A DNA stretch of 51,132 nt from Betaproteobacteria bacterium (lineage in GTDB: Bacteria; Pseudomonadota; Gammaproteobacteria; Burkholderiales; SG8-41): contig JANYDM010000082.1 in the NCBI GenBank assembly GCA_025363575.1, positions 1 through 51,132 of the forward strand. The letters run 5' to 3'. Below, piece by piece: positions 8,595 to 18,933 of this stretch. The first letter of the stretch is position 1; each line of letters starts with the position of its first letter. The notes below the pieces were generated by a model. It made no database searches. It was given only the letters and a program-made list of their open reading frames with translations, and was not told the origin of the DNA. The position numbers were made by a program, and so were the translations under genes.

Positions 8595-9277
8595 TTAGTG
8601 TTGCCTTCGCTCATGTTGCCTATCTCGTAGGCACGCTTCGCCGCGGCCTGCTCGGCGCTGCGGCGACTGCTGCCCTCGCCCTGCGTATGAATATCAAGGT
8701 CCGGAATCGCGCATCCGACGCGGAAGCTCTGCTCGTGCGCCTCACCGGCGGTCGCTATGACCGTGTACAGCGGCAGCGCAATGCGGCGTGCCTGTAAAAA
8801 TTCCTGTAGTAGCGTCTTGGCGTCTTTGTCCACCAACCGCGGGTCAAGCGAGTCGAATTGCCGCCCGAACAGATTCAATACCGCGATGCGTGCTGCCGCA
8901 AAGTCCCCGTCCAGGAATGCCGCACCGATCAGCGCCTCGAGCGCATCGGCGAGTATCGACGGGCGCTGCGCGCCGCCGCTTTTTATCTCACCCTCGCCAA
9001 GCAGCAGGTGGGAGCCGAGATCGATGCGCTGCGCGGTCTCGAACAGGCTTTGCTGATTGACGAGGTTGGCGCGCAGGCGGGAAAGATCGCCTTCCGGCAA
9101 ATGCTCGAAGCGCGCGAATAGCTCCGCGGCAACGACGCAATTCAAGACGCCGTCGCCGAGAAATTCCAGGCGTTCATTATGCACGGCCCCGTGGCTGCGG
9201 TGGGTCAGCGCCTGCCGCAGCAGGTTTGCGTTGCCGAATGCGTAACCGGTGGCGTCGGCGAGCGTCTGACGAGCCAT
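8591..9277 (-). CDS. rnc: Ribonuclease III
   Basis: RNase III cuts double-stranded RNA, including rRNA precursors. The 228-residue product has an N-terminal endonuclease domain and a C-terminal dsRNA-binding domain (about residues 155-222, ending SRRSAEQAAAKRAYE). The signature reads NERLEFLGDGVLNC near residues 35-48: the catalytic Glu and Asp are kept, but the usual Ser after Asp is Gly. The second acidic pair is in DALEALIGAAFLDGD. It overlaps era by 4 nt. Confidence 0.96.
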   Translation of the reverse strand: MARQTLADATGYAFGNANLLRQALTHRSHGAVHNERLEFLGDGVLNCVVAAELFARFEHLPEGDLSRLRANLVNQQSLFETAQRIDLGSHLLLGEGEIKSGGAQRPSILADALEALIGAAFLDGDFAAARIAVLNLFGRQFDSLDPRLVDKDAKTLLQEFLQARRIALPLYTVIATAGEAHEQSFRVGCAIPDLDIHTQGEGSSRRSAEQAAAKRAYEIGNMSEGNTK

Positions 9278-9287
9278 TTCAGCGGGG

Positions 9288-9653
9288 TTACGGGCCCTTG
9301 GCCGAACTGGGATTGAAATCGATCAGCAGAGAGTAATTTTTGAACAGCGGCACCTTGGTCTGGTAGCTCGCGCTGATCACCACGCCATTGCCCTCTTTGA
9401 CGACTTCAATTTCGTCGCCGCCGATGGCCACTATGTTGTCAATCGTCGCCAGTGGCTGCCATGCAGTCATTAAATCCCGCTTCGTTCCGTTAATAACCTC
9501 CGGCTTGACAGCAAGCACGCGAAATATTTTTTGCAGCGCGAAATATTCGGTGTATGGCTTGAAGAGCTTGAAGCCCAGCAGCAGGACAAAGATGAGCACG
9601 ACCATGACCATTATCAGGCCGCTAAGGCTCACGCCGAGTTGCTTTTTTCTCAT
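9288..9653 (-). CDS. DUF4845 single-pass membrane protein
   Basis: A 121-residue protein of unknown function. It has one N-terminal hydrophobic segment (about residues 10-30, after MRKKQLGVSLSG) that resembles a type IV pilin-like or signal-anchor start, followed by a soluble domain of about 85 residues. Its position between lepB and rnc is characteristic of DUF4845 proteins in betaproteobacteria. The gaps are 10 nt on each side, so it belongs to the lepB-rnc-era transcription unit. Confidence 0.85.
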   Translation of the reverse strand: MRKKQLGVSLSGLIMVMVVLIFVLLLGFKLFKPYTEYFALQKIFRVLAVKPEVINGTKRDLMTAWQPLATIDNIVAIGGDEIEVVKEGNGVVISASYQTKVPLFKNYSLLIDFNPSSAKGP

Positions 9654-9663
9654 TACGCCCCCC

Positions 9664-10470
9664 TCATTTTATCGATTGCCCGATACGCTTGAATTCGTCG
9701 AAATTCCACCAGATCATGAAGGCCCTGCCGACGATATTCTGATCAGGCACGAACCCCCAGTAACGGCTGTCGCTGCTACTGTCGCGATTGTCGCCCATCA
9801 TGAAGAAATGCGCGGGCGGCACCGTGCACGTAAAACCCGCTTCATTGTAGGCACAATTTTCGTAAAAAGGGAATCGTCGCACGTCCGAATTGCGCAGCGG
9901 GGGAATATCGGCATTGATAAGAATTGCGTGCGTGTGATCCGGCGCCAGCGCCTCCCTGAGACGCTGCGTCGAGACGAAACTCAAACCCGTCTCGACATAG
10001 TTGTACTGGCCGTCCGGTTCGACCTTGATTTCCTCGCCGTTGATCGACAGCCGCTTGTTCTGGTAGCTGACCTTGTCGCCCGGCACGCCAACGATGCGCT
10101 TGATGTAATCGAGCGACGGATTTTCTGGATAGCGGAACACCATGACCTCGCCGCGTTGCGGCGCGTTGATGTCGAGGATTTTCTTGTTGATAACCGGTAG
10201 TCGTACGCCGTACGTGAATTTGTTCACGAGGATGAAATCGCCGATCAGCAGCGTCGGCAGCATCGAGCCGGAAGGGATCTTGAACGGCTCGACCAAGAAT
10301 GAGCGCAGCAGGAACACGATGAGTATGACCGGAAAAAAACTTTTCGGATATTCGATCCACCAGGGCTCCGTTGCGCCCGCGGCGCGCCGCTTGCGCAGCA
10401 CGTAATAGTCCAACAGGCAGACCGCGCCGGTTGCCACGAGCAGCGAAAACATGATCAGGGCAAAATTCAT
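9664..10470 (-). CDS. lepB: Signal peptidase I
   Basis: LepB removes signal peptides of Sec and Tat substrates at the outer face of the inner membrane. The 268-residue product has an N-terminal membrane helix (about 1-25) and a second hydrophobic segment (about 45-62). The catalytic Ser is in PSGSMLPTLL near residue 72, the catalytic Lys in YIKRIVGVPGDK near 132, and box E reads MGDNRDSSSDSR near 227-238. It sits between lepA and DUF4845. Confidence 0.96.
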   Translation of the reverse strand: MNFALIMFSLLVATGAVCLLDYYVLRKRRAAGATEPWWIEYPKSFFPVILIVFLLRSFLVEPFKIPSGSMLPTLLIGDFILVNKFTYGVRLPVINKKILDINAPQRGEVMVFRYPENPSLDYIKRIVGVPGDKVSYQNKRLSINGEEIKVEPDGQYNYVETGLSFVSTQRLREALAPDHTHAILINADIPPLRNSDVRRFPFYENCAYNEAGFTCTVPPAHFFMMGDNRDSSSDSRYWGFVPDQNIVGRAFMIWWNFDEFKRIGQSIK

Positions 10471-10522
10471 TTAATTTCCTGTAATGGTTGCTGCGTGCGG
10501 CCACGCCATTGTGCTCTGCGCG

Positions 10523-12316
<1,794 letters not shown>

Positions 12317-12320
12317 GTAT

Positions 12321-12348
12321 AAAAAAGGGCACGCCTGACGTGCCCTTT
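12321..12348 (-). terminator. Intrinsic terminator-like hairpin abutting the lepA start
   Basis: Read on the minus strand, a 10-bp perfect stem (AAAGGGCACG / CGTGCCCTTT, loop of 5) runs straight into TTTTTT. This has the structure of a rho-independent terminator for the transcript coming from the mucD/glutaredoxin side. It ends 4 nt upstream of the lepA ATG, an unusual position, so it may also act as an attenuator or as part of the lepA translation-initiation region. Confidence 0.75.
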
Positions 12349-12433
12349 CTCAAATAAAACGTGATTTTAGCCGATTTTACGCAGGGAAGCTGTCACGGCG
12401 ATCCTTATTTGTCGGGAACGCCGGCTTTGACGC

Positions 12434-12682
12434 TCAACGGCTCAAGTACGCTTCTAATTTTTGCGTATCGAGATGGTAATGACAGATTTCCCCGTCAGCG
12501 CCTGTCAGCACGGGCACGAGCTCGCCATATCGCGCCTCCAGCGCTGGATCGCTATCAACATCGACTATGCGCAATTCGTAGCGCCAGCCCGTCTGCAACG
12601 CGCGCAGGGCGGCAATCATGTCGTCACACAAATGACAATAAGAGCGGCTGTATACGGTCAACGCCAGCGGCTGCTTATTCAA
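12434..12682 (-). CDS. Glutaredoxin-like (DUF836) family protein
   Basis: A small thioredoxin-fold protein of about 82 residues beginning near LALTVYSRSYCHLCDDM, with a CxxC redox motif (CHLC). The downstream VPVLTGADGE corresponds to the cis-Pro loop (VPV). The start is uncertain. I propose the TTG at 12682, which overlaps the mucD stop by 8 nt; the ATG at 12733 would overlap mucD by 59 nt and adds residues that do not look like the family. No good ribosome-binding site is visible. A glutaredoxin-like gene between mucD and lepA is common in betaproteobacteria. Confidence 0.75.
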   Translation of the reverse strand: MNKQPLALTVYSRSYCHLCDDMIAALRALQTGWRYELRIVDVDSDPALEARYGELVPVLTGADGEICHYHLDTQKLEAYLSR

Positions 12683-14144
12683 TGCGAAACGGAATGTATA
12701 TTGAATTAGCGCCGCGCCGCACCAGCATCGCAACGATTTTGCCTTTTTCGAACTGACCCATCAGCTGGCCGAATTGCTCGAGCGACTTTATGTCCTGGTT
12801 GTTGACCGCCAATATGATGTCGCCGCGGCGTATGCCCGCCTTGGCGGCCGGGCCTTGCGCATCCTCGACCAGGATACCGCCGGTGATTTTGAGCTCTTTG
12901 CGTTGTTCGGCGGTCGGTTCGGTCAACGTCATGCCCAGCCGGCTCACCGATTCGACGGGAGGCTTGGCGCCTGGCGCGCCACGCCGCTGCGGCGAGCGCT
13001 GTGCCGCGCGCGCTTCGTCCGGCATTTCGCCGACGACGACGCTGACTTCGCGCGTGGCCTTGTTGCGCATCAGCTGCACCGCAGACTTGGCGCCCGGTTT
13101 CGTGCTGCCGACCAGCCGCGGCAGATCTTCAGACGAATTGACTTCGCGCCCGCCGAATTTGAGTATGACGTCGCCGGCCTCGATGCCGGCCTTTTCAGCC
13201 GGACTGCCTTTTTCGACGGAACTGACGAGCGCGCCAGCCGGTTTCGGCAGGCCGAACGATTCAGCCAGTTCACGCGTGACTGGTTGAATGACAACGCCGA
13301 TGCGCCCGCGCGTGACTTTGCCGCCCGCCTTCAACTGAGTCGCGATATCGTTCGCAACATCGATCGGAATCGAGAACGAAAGTCCCATGAAGCCGCCCGT
13401 TCGGCTGTAGATCTGGGAATTGATGCCGACCACTTCGCCGCGCATGTTGAAGAGCGGGCCGCCCGAATTGCCGGGATTTACCGCCGCATCGGTCTGGATG
13501 AACGGCACGAAATTTTCCTGCGGCAGCGAACGGCCTTTGGCGCTGACGATACCGGCCGTCACCGAATTTTCGAAACCGAACGGCGAGCCGATCGCAATGA
13601 CCCATTCGCCGACTTTGAGCTTGTTCGGATCGCCGAACTTGACCGCCGGCAGTCCCGTGGCCTCAATCTTGATGAGCGCAATGTCGGTGCGCTTGTCGCT
13701 GCCGATGACTTTGGCCTTGAACTCGCGCTTGTCGTTGAGCTTGACGTTGATCTCGTCGGCCGCTTCCACCACGTGCGCATTGGTCAGGATATAGCCGTCG
13801 GTGCTAATGATGAAACCTGACCCCAGCGAGTTGTTCTGAAATTCGCGCGGCCCGGGATTGGGTACGAATCGCCGGAAGAACTCATAAAAGGGATCGTCTT
13901 CCTGCAATTGCGGCATCTGCTGCGAGCCGAGCGGGCTGCGCACGGTTTGTGTCGTGCTGATATTGACGACGGTCGCGCCTTGGCGCTCGACGAGGTCGGT
14001 AAAATCCGGCAACTGGGCAAGAGCCGTGAGGGGCGCCACCATGGCCACGATTATTGAGCAAGCTTTCAACAGGCTTTGCAACAGCCCCGGTACAACAGAA
14101 CATCCGGCGACGGCGTCACCGGTCCTCTTATTTGCGCTCAACAT
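12675..14144 (-). CDS. mucD: Periplasmic serine protease DegP/MucD
   Basis: MucD is a periplasmic trypsin-like protease with chaperone activity that degrades misfolded envelope proteins and restrains the sigma-E response. The 489-residue product from ATG 14144 has an N-terminal hydrophobic signal (ending near ALAQLPDF), a protease domain with His in ILTNAHVVEAADE, Asp in KRTDIALIK and Ser in NPGNSGGPLFN, then two PDZ domains (about 270-360 and 390-485). A purine-rich site (GGGAAG) precedes the chosen ATG; the longer in-frame start at 14219 would overlap mucB. It is the last structural gene of the rpoE-rseA-mucB-mucD series. Confidence 0.94.
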   Translation of the reverse strand: MLSANKRTGDAVAGCSVVPGLLQSLLKACSIIVAMVAPLTALAQLPDFTDLVERQGATVVNISTTQTVRSPLGSQQMPQLQEDDPFYEFFRRFVPNPGPREFQNNSLGSGFIISTDGYILTNAHVVEAADEINVKLNDKREFKAKVIGSDKRTDIALIKIEATGLPAVKFGDPNKLKVGEWVIAIGSPFGFENSVTAGIVSAKGRSLPQENFVPFIQTDAAVNPGNSGGPLFNMRGEVVGINSQIYSRTGGFMGLSFSIPIDVANDIATQLKAGGKVTRGRIGVVIQPVTRELAESFGLPKPAGALVSSVEKGSPAEKAGIEAGDVILKFGGREVNSSEDLPRLVGSTKPGAKSAVQLMRNKATREVSVVVGEMPDEARAAQRSPQRRGAPGAKPPVESVSRLGMTLTEPTAEQRKELKITGGILVEDAQGPAAKAGIRRGDIILAVNNQDIKSLEQFGQLMGQFEKGKIVAMLVRRGANSIYIPFRIE

Positions 14145-14215
14145 CTGACTTCCCTTTTTTATCTGTAATTTCCGAAACCCCGCCCTGCGTCGATGCTGCC
14201 AGTGTTCTGCCGCAG

Positions 14216-15199
14216 TCAATGTTCTTTCATGACAAACGACTCGGCGATTAGCTTGACAGTATGTGCCGGAGCTTCGCCCACGACGGTAACCATCTGGTCG
14301 GCTGCCGGCCGCACATACATATTAACGGCGCCCTGAAAAGTCGCGCCCGCAGGCGGCGGCGATTTGGGGATGGGTTCGAGGAACACCGACACGGCGGCGA
14401 GGCCGTCCGAATAGACGATATGCGAGACCGGCGTCGAACGGCCCGGCACCGAGCGGCGCATCTCGGTCAGCTTCCTGAATCCGGCTAGCGGGCTTTTGAC
14501 TACCCAGCCGCTCTCGGCAACGCTTTCGCTGCGCTCCATCGCCGCGCGATCGACGTGCCAATCCTGGCTTACGCGGGCGAAGCGGGATTTGAGCATGTCG
14601 CGCGTTACGCCATTGCCGATAGTCAGTTGCGTAAACACAAACAAATCGACCAAATCGCCTTTTTCGTTGATGGTCCGCGAACGCAGGGCGAGGCCGGTGT
14701 TGAGCTCCGCGCAATAGCGATGTCCGTAGCGCAGATTGTCTTTGGGTTCGAGCGCGATGACCTGGCAATCATGGCCGGCGACTCGCTCCTGCGCGCCTTT
14801 GCTCACCACGTAGTTGTCGGATATGCCGCTCAGCTGCTGCGGCAACAAAGCGGGAAACTGGCGCGCCGTCCGCTTTTCGACAACCATGGTCTTGCTGTCG
14901 GGCATATAGCAGGTGACGTTTTCGTTATTGCGTATGATTTCGCGCGGCGGGCCTTCGAGCGTTTCGAGTTTTTCGAACTCGCCGTGCGCATCCGCCATGT
15001 GGGCGATACGCGAGCTTTCCATCTGGCGGCCATGCTGGTAGACGAACGTGCCCGCGTAATTCAGCTGGCGTGAGGCGGCCGCGATTTTTTTGAGCCATGC
15101 CATTGCATCGGGGCCGCTTTCCGCGGCGACCACGCCGCCGCAACCGAACGCCCCCAGCAGCGCGAGCATGGCGGTGCCACTTGAGCGACGGACGCGCAT
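14216..15199 (-). CDS. mucB: Sigma-E factor regulatory protein MucB/RseB
   Basis: MucB/RseB is a periplasmic protein that binds the periplasmic part of RseA and protects it from regulated proteolysis. The 327-residue product has an N-terminal signal sequence (LALLGAFGCGGVVAAES), a large MucB N-terminal lipid-binding-like domain (LNYAGTFVYQHGRQMESSRIAH at about residues 44-65, typical of the family) and a smaller C-terminal domain ending AESFVMKEH. It starts 1 nt after the rseA stop and precedes mucD, the canonical order. Confidence 0.93.
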   Translation of the reverse strand: MRVRRSSGTAMLALLGAFGCGGVVAAESGPDAMAWLKKIAAASRQLNYAGTFVYQHGRQMESSRIAHMADAHGEFEKLETLEGPPREIIRNNENVTCYMPDSKTMVVEKRTARQFPALLPQQLSGISDNYVVSKGAQERVAGHDCQVIALEPKDNLRYGHRYCAELNTGLALRSRTINEKGDLVDLFVFTQLTIGNGVTRDMLKSRFARVSQDWHVDRAAMERSESVAESGWVVKSPLAGFRKLTEMRRSVPGRSTPVSHIVYSDGLAAVSVFLEPIPKSPPPAGATFQGAVNMYVRPAADQMVTVVGEAPAHTVKLIAESFVMKEH

Positions 15200-15200
15200 T

Positions 15201-15716
15201 CTAATTGCCGTTACCTGCGTGCGATTCGGATACGGTTCTCACGTAGGGGGCCACGCCCTGAAATGCCACGCTCGGCGAGTATTCCTGATGCGCCATCAAA
15301 TATTCGTTGACCTTGCGTTGGTTCGCAGCAGGCGCGGGTCGCGGGGCCTGCGCAAGCACCGGCGCCGATTGCGGCGCGACGGCTATCTGCACCTGCGGCC
15401 GCAGGGGATTGTCGGCCAGCACCAGCGTCAGCACAATGGCAACCGCCGACAGGGAGGCCACGGCGGACAATGCAAGGGTCGCGGATTTGCGCCACGTAAC
15501 GCGCGGCGCCAGTTGGGTGGGCTCCTGCTCCATGCGGGCACGGAAGCGGGGCATGAAATCGTTGTTCAGCATGGCGTCGCCGCGCATCATGTCGCCGATC
15601 AGATGAAAGGTGTGCCAGGTCTCGCGGTCATCTTCGTCGTCTTTCAGCCGCTTGATCGCCTGCTGCGTTTCGAAGCGGGCGGCCTCGCCGTCCATCAATG
15701 CTGAAATTCGCTCCAT
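15201..15716 (-). CDS. rseA: Anti-sigma-E factor RseA
   Basis: RseA is an inner-membrane anti-sigma factor that holds sigma-E inactive. The 171-residue product starts MERISALMDGEAA, the typical cytoplasmic start, followed by WHTFHLIGDMMRGD at about residue 36-49. One transmembrane segment lies at about 93-113 and is followed by a Pro/Ala-rich periplasmic tail. I chose the ATG at 15716 because it shares one base with the rpoE TGA and has AGGAG six bases upstream, which indicates translational coupling. Confidence 0.92.
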   Translation of the reverse strand: MERISALMDGEAARFETQQAIKRLKDDEDDRETWHTFHLIGDMMRGDAMLNNDFMPRFRARMEQEPTQLAPRVTWRKSATLALSAVASLSAVAIVLTLVLADNPLRPQVQIAVAPQSAPVLAQAPRPAPAANQRKVNEYLMAHQEYSPSVAFQGVAPYVRTVSESHAGNGN

Positions 15717-16315
15717 CACCATCTCCTGTCTTTCGGTGTCCCGAGTTGCGGGCGCAGCTGCTCGGCGATCGCCTCGCGCGCGCGGAAAATCCGCGAACGT
15801 ACGGTGCCGATGGGACAATTCATAATCTGCGCAATTTCCTCGTAGCTCAAGCCGTCGATTTCGCGCAGCGTAATCGCGGTCCGTAGTTCTTCAGGCAATT
15901 CCAGCAGCGTAGAGTTCACGGTCTCGGCGATCTGCCGCGTCATCATTTGCTGCTCGGGCGTGTTCATGTCTTTCAATTGCTCGCCGACCTCGATGTCTTC
16001 CGCCTCTTCGTTATCGACCTCGGTCACGGTCGGGGCGCGACGCCCCAGGGCAACCAGGTAATTCTTCGCCGTATTGATGCCGATGCGGTACAGCCAAGTA
16101 TAAAACGCGCTATCACCGCGAAAAGACGGCAAGGCGCGATAGGCCTTGATAAAGGCTTCCTGCGTTACATCTTCAACCTCGCTGGCGTCGCGGATAAAAC
16201 GTGACAACAATCGTCCCAGCTTGCGCTGGTATTTAGCTACCAGCAGCTCGAACGCTTTTTTGTCGCCGCGTTGTGCCCGCTCAACCAGTTGCTGGTCGAC
16301 CTCACGATCGCTCAT
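15716..16315 (-). CDS. rpoE: RNA polymerase sigma-E factor (ECF family)
   Basis: This extracytoplasmic-function sigma factor directs the envelope-stress response. The 199-residue product begins MSDREVDQQLVERAQRGDKKAF. It has region 2 (DVTQEAFIKAYRALPSFRGD at about residues 55-74) and region 4 (LREIDGLSYEEIAQIMNCPIGTVRSRIFRARE at about 150-181). I took the ATG at 16315 because it gives the conserved N terminus; the longer ORF adds a non-homologous extension. It heads the rpoE-rseA-mucB-mucD operon. Confidence 0.96.
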   Translation of the reverse strand: MSDREVDQQLVERAQRGDKKAFELLVAKYQRKLGRLLSRFIRDASEVEDVTQEAFIKAYRALPSFRGDSAFYTWLYRIGINTAKNYLVALGRRAPTVTEVDNEEAEDIEVGEQLKDMNTPEQQMMTRQIAETVNSTLLELPEELRTAITLREIDGLSYEEIAQIMNCPIGTVRSRIFRAREAIAEQLRPQLGTPKDRRW

Positions 16316-16374
16316 GACACCGGTTCCTGAAGACTTATGCTTTGGCGGCGTAAGCCCGCGAAAACAAAGCGCTA

Positions 16375-16380
16375 AGTATA
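16375..16380 (-). promoter_or_regulatory. Candidate -10 element upstream of rpoE
   Basis: TATACT on the minus strand lies 59 bases upstream of the rpoE ATG. No strong -35 partner is evident, and I did not find a clear sigma-E autoregulatory promoter (GAACTT ... TCTGA) in 16316-16528. The rest of that 213-base gap shows nothing else I can name. Confidence 0.25.
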
Positions 16381-16528
16381 CCCCAGGCCGCGCCATCACG
16401 ACCGTGAAACTAACCGTTATACGACAGACAAGAGAAATTACAAATTAGTTCACTGTCGAGCAGGGTTATTCCGCACCGCGGGACGGCGCACGGTCTCCGC
16501 CTCGTCTGTGCTGTGGCGCCGGAGGCGT

Positions 16529-18055
16529 TCAGCGCTGCATAGCCGCCATGCGCAGACCGCGCGGCACCAGCCAGCGCTCGGCAAACGTGAAGCCGCCTTC
16601 GATCAGCAGGGCGAGCAGCGCGGCCGGCGCAGCGCCCGCGAGCAGCAACGCATTGTCGTTGACGGCGAGGCCGGCCACGATCCTTTCGCCATAGCCACCC
16701 GCGCCGATGAAAGCCGCTATGGTCGCTGTCCCGACGTTGATTACCGCCGACGTCCGGACACCGGCCAGAATGGTGCGGGATGCCACCGGCAATTCGATAA
16801 GGCGCAGGATCGAGCCTGCACCAAGGCCGAGCGCTGCGCCCGCCTGCTTGAGGCCACGGGCCACCTCGGACATCCCCGCTGCTGTATTGCGCACTATCGG
16901 CAGCAAGCCATACAGGAACAGGGCAACGAGTGCCGGCACGGTGCCGATGCGGTCGAACAGCGCAATCAAAAAGGCGAGCAAAGCCAGCGCGGGTATGGTC
17001 TGCAGCACGCCAACCGCCGGCAAAATAACGCGGGCGGCAGCACGCGAGCGGGCGGCCCAGATGCCCAGCGGGATGCCAACCGCACAACTCGCGGCCAGTG
17101 AGACGAATACCAGCAACAAATGCTGCCCCGTTACGCGCGCGAAGTCGTCTCCGAGCATGCGCGCAAAGACGCCGCGGGGTGACGGCGGCGCAGTGGCGGG
17201 CGCAGGCACTACGAACTCCTCCGCGGTCTGCGCGAAGGACTTGCCATCCAGTTCGACCGCTGCATTCATGGCGATCATGCGCTCTGCGGGTATCCTGCCT
17301 TCCAGCGCTGCCAAGGCCGCCCACGACTTCGGTAAGCGCTGCGGGAGGTCCGTTCGATGCAGCAGCAGCGCCGCATACGGCGGGAAAAAATTACGGTCGT
17401 CCGCCAGCACGCGCAAGCCGTAGCGGTTGATCTTGGCATCCGTGGTGTAAACGTCCATGACCTGTATGCGCCCGGCCGCCAGCGCCTCGTATGCGAGTCC
17501 ATGGTCGAGCCCCTGCGCCCTGAATGGCAGCGCGTATGCACGCTGCAGAGCCGGCCATCCGTCTTTCCGATTGAGGAATTCCTGCGACAAGCCCATCGTG
17601 AGTGCCGGATAGCGCGCGAGGTCCGAGATCGTGACGACGCCGAGTTCACGGGCGGCCGCTTCGCGCATTGCGAGCGCGTAGGTATTGCTGAAGCCGAGCG
17701 GTATCGATGCCTGCAGCCCGTCGACGGCAAGAACGCCATTGATGTCCGCGAGGGCGGGCGAGCTTTTTCCGCCGAGCAGTTCGAATGAAATGGTGCCCGA
17801 ATATTCCGGGTAGACGTCGATCGCGCCGGACTTCAGGGCGGCGAAAACCACAGCGGTGTTGCCGAGGCCGGGCTTGAACGCGACCTGCGCTTCACCCGCC
17901 GTGCGCGCAGTGCGCGCGACGATTTCGCCCAGGATGTATGACTCGGTAAAACGCTTTGAACCGACGGTAAGCTCAGCCGCCGCGGCGCTCGCGACCCAGC
18001 CGAATGCCGCGGCGGCCAGCCCTGCGAGTTGCCACGCTGCGCCGGCGCGCTTCAC
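16529..18055 (-). CDS. Osmoprotectant ABC transporter, binding protein-permease fusion
   Basis: A single 508-residue polypeptide joins a periplasmic substrate-binding domain to an inner-membrane permease. Residues 1-27 form a signal sequence. Residues 28-285 are an OpuAC-like quaternary-amine/osmoprotectant-binding domain (ELTVGSKRFTESYILGEI, GAIDVYPEYSGT). Residues 300-500 are a binding-protein-dependent permease (PAVGVLQTIPALALLAFLI, then the EAA-like loop RNTAAGMSEVARGLKQAG). No ATPase gene is adjacent, so it must use one encoded elsewhere. Its ATG is 1 nt after the deacetylase stop, suggesting cotranscription with the deacetylase-SDR-hydrolase-Bug string. The exact ligand is not readable. 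Confidence 0.88.
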   Translation of the reverse strand: MKRAGAAWQLAGLAAAAFGWVASAAAAELTVGSKRFTESYILGEIVARTARTAGEAQVAFKPGLGNTAVVFAALKSGAIDVYPEYSGTISFELLGGKSSPALADINGVLAVDGLQASIPLGFSNTYALAMREAAARELGVVTISDLARYPALTMGLSQEFLNRKDGWPALQRAYALPFRAQGLDHGLAYEALAAGRIQVMDVYTTDAKINRYGLRVLADDRNFFPPYAALLLHRTDLPQRLPKSWAALAALEGRIPAERMIAMNAAVELDGKSFAQTAEEFVVPAPATAPPSPRGVFARMLGDDFARVTGQHLLLVFVSLAASCAVGIPLGIWAARSRAAARVILPAVGVLQTIPALALLAFLIALFDRIGTVPALVALFLYGLLPIVRNTAAGMSEVARGLKQAGAALGLGAGSILRLIELPVASRTILAGVRTSAVINVGTATIAAFIGAGGYGERIVAGLAVNDNALLLAGAAPAALLALLIEGGFTFAERWLVPRGLRMAAMQR

Positions 18056-18922
18056 TCAGCGCGTGAATGGTACGCGTTTGTCGTATTCAGCAACTGCATT
18101 TTCCAGCGTCATGAACACCGCGCCTTCCGCTTTCAGCTTTTTGATCAGCTTCTCGAGCATCAGCATGCGGCCGCCGCGGCCGATCACGAACGGATGGAAG
18201 GTATAGGTAATCACGCCCCACTGGAGATTCTTCTTCATGTAATGAAAATCGCTGATCCAGTTCTCGAGCACGAGGTTGTAGTTCATCAGTCCCGGCAATA
18301 TCCAGTCCTTGGTGCGGATGAATTCGAAGTGCGGATAATCGTCGAGCGTCCAGCTGATCGGCATTTCGATCAGCTTCGTTGTCTTGCCGAAGACGGCCGG
18401 CTTATCCAGTTCGATGACATCGCCCTGGCGCACGCGATACGGCGTGTAGTCGTCGCCCATCATGCTGCTGTCGTACGTGAAGCCGTGCTTCAGCAACAGC
18501 TCGATTGAATGCGGGCTTAAGTCCCACGACGGCGAGCGGTAGCCGCGCGCGTAACTGCCCGTGAGCATCCTGATCTGCTCGTTCGCGCGCGTCAGGCCCT
18601 CCTCTTCCTGCTCGCGCGTCAGCAACGCGGGCGGCACATGCGTCCAGCCATGGTGGCCGATCTCATGGCCGGCATCGAATACTTCGCGGCAGCGTTCCGG
18701 ATACGTCTCCAACGTATGGCCCGGGATGTACCAGGAAGTCGCGATCCTGTACTTTTCAAGCAGCGCGAGCAGGCGTGGCGCCGCTACGTCGGGGCCGAAT
18801 TCGCCGCGCGATATCGGCGTCGGCGAGGTCATGCCACGGGCAATGAAGCCCGACATCGCGTCGAAGTCGAATGTGAGACAGACGATATGCCTTGCTTTGG
18901 ATCCCGCTTTTTTGGCTGCCAA
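18056..18922 (-). CDS. Polysaccharide deacetylase (NodB/CE4) family protein
   Basis: A 288-residue CE4-type hydrolase, acting on amide bonds of sugars or on allantoin-like small amides. Visible motifs are LTFDFDA near residue 15 (catalytic Asp and metal Asp), HEIGHHGWTH near 98 (metal His pair), RSPSWDLS near 138 and a late FHPFVIGRGGR near 248. The family resembles PuuE/HP0310-type cytoplasmic deacetylases, since no signal peptide is present. The start is a TTG at 18922 with GGAG 7 nt upstream; the longer 445-codon reading is a shadow of the SDR gene. It follows the SDR stop by 11 nt. Confidence 0.83.
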   Translation of the reverse strand: MAAKKAGSKARHIVCLTFDFDAMSGFIARGMTSPTPISRGEFGPDVAAPRLLALLEKYRIATSWYIPGHTLETYPERCREVFDAGHEIGHHGWTHVPPALLTREQEEEGLTRANEQIRMLTGSYARGYRSPSWDLSPHSIELLLKHGFTYDSSMMGDDYTPYRVRQGDVIELDKPAVFGKTTKLIEMPISWTLDDYPHFEFIRTKDWILPGLMNYNLVLENWISDFHYMKKNLQWGVITYTFHPFVIGRGGRMLMLEKLIKKLKAEGAVFMTLENAVAEYDKRVPFTR

Positions 18923-18933
18923 TTGAGTTCTCC

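Noticed and set aside
16410..17324. 304-codon minus-strand ORF overlapping the osmoprotectant fusion
   Set aside because: Alternate-frame shadow with a low-complexity Arg/Gly-rich translation; the fusion protein in the other frame has clear domains.
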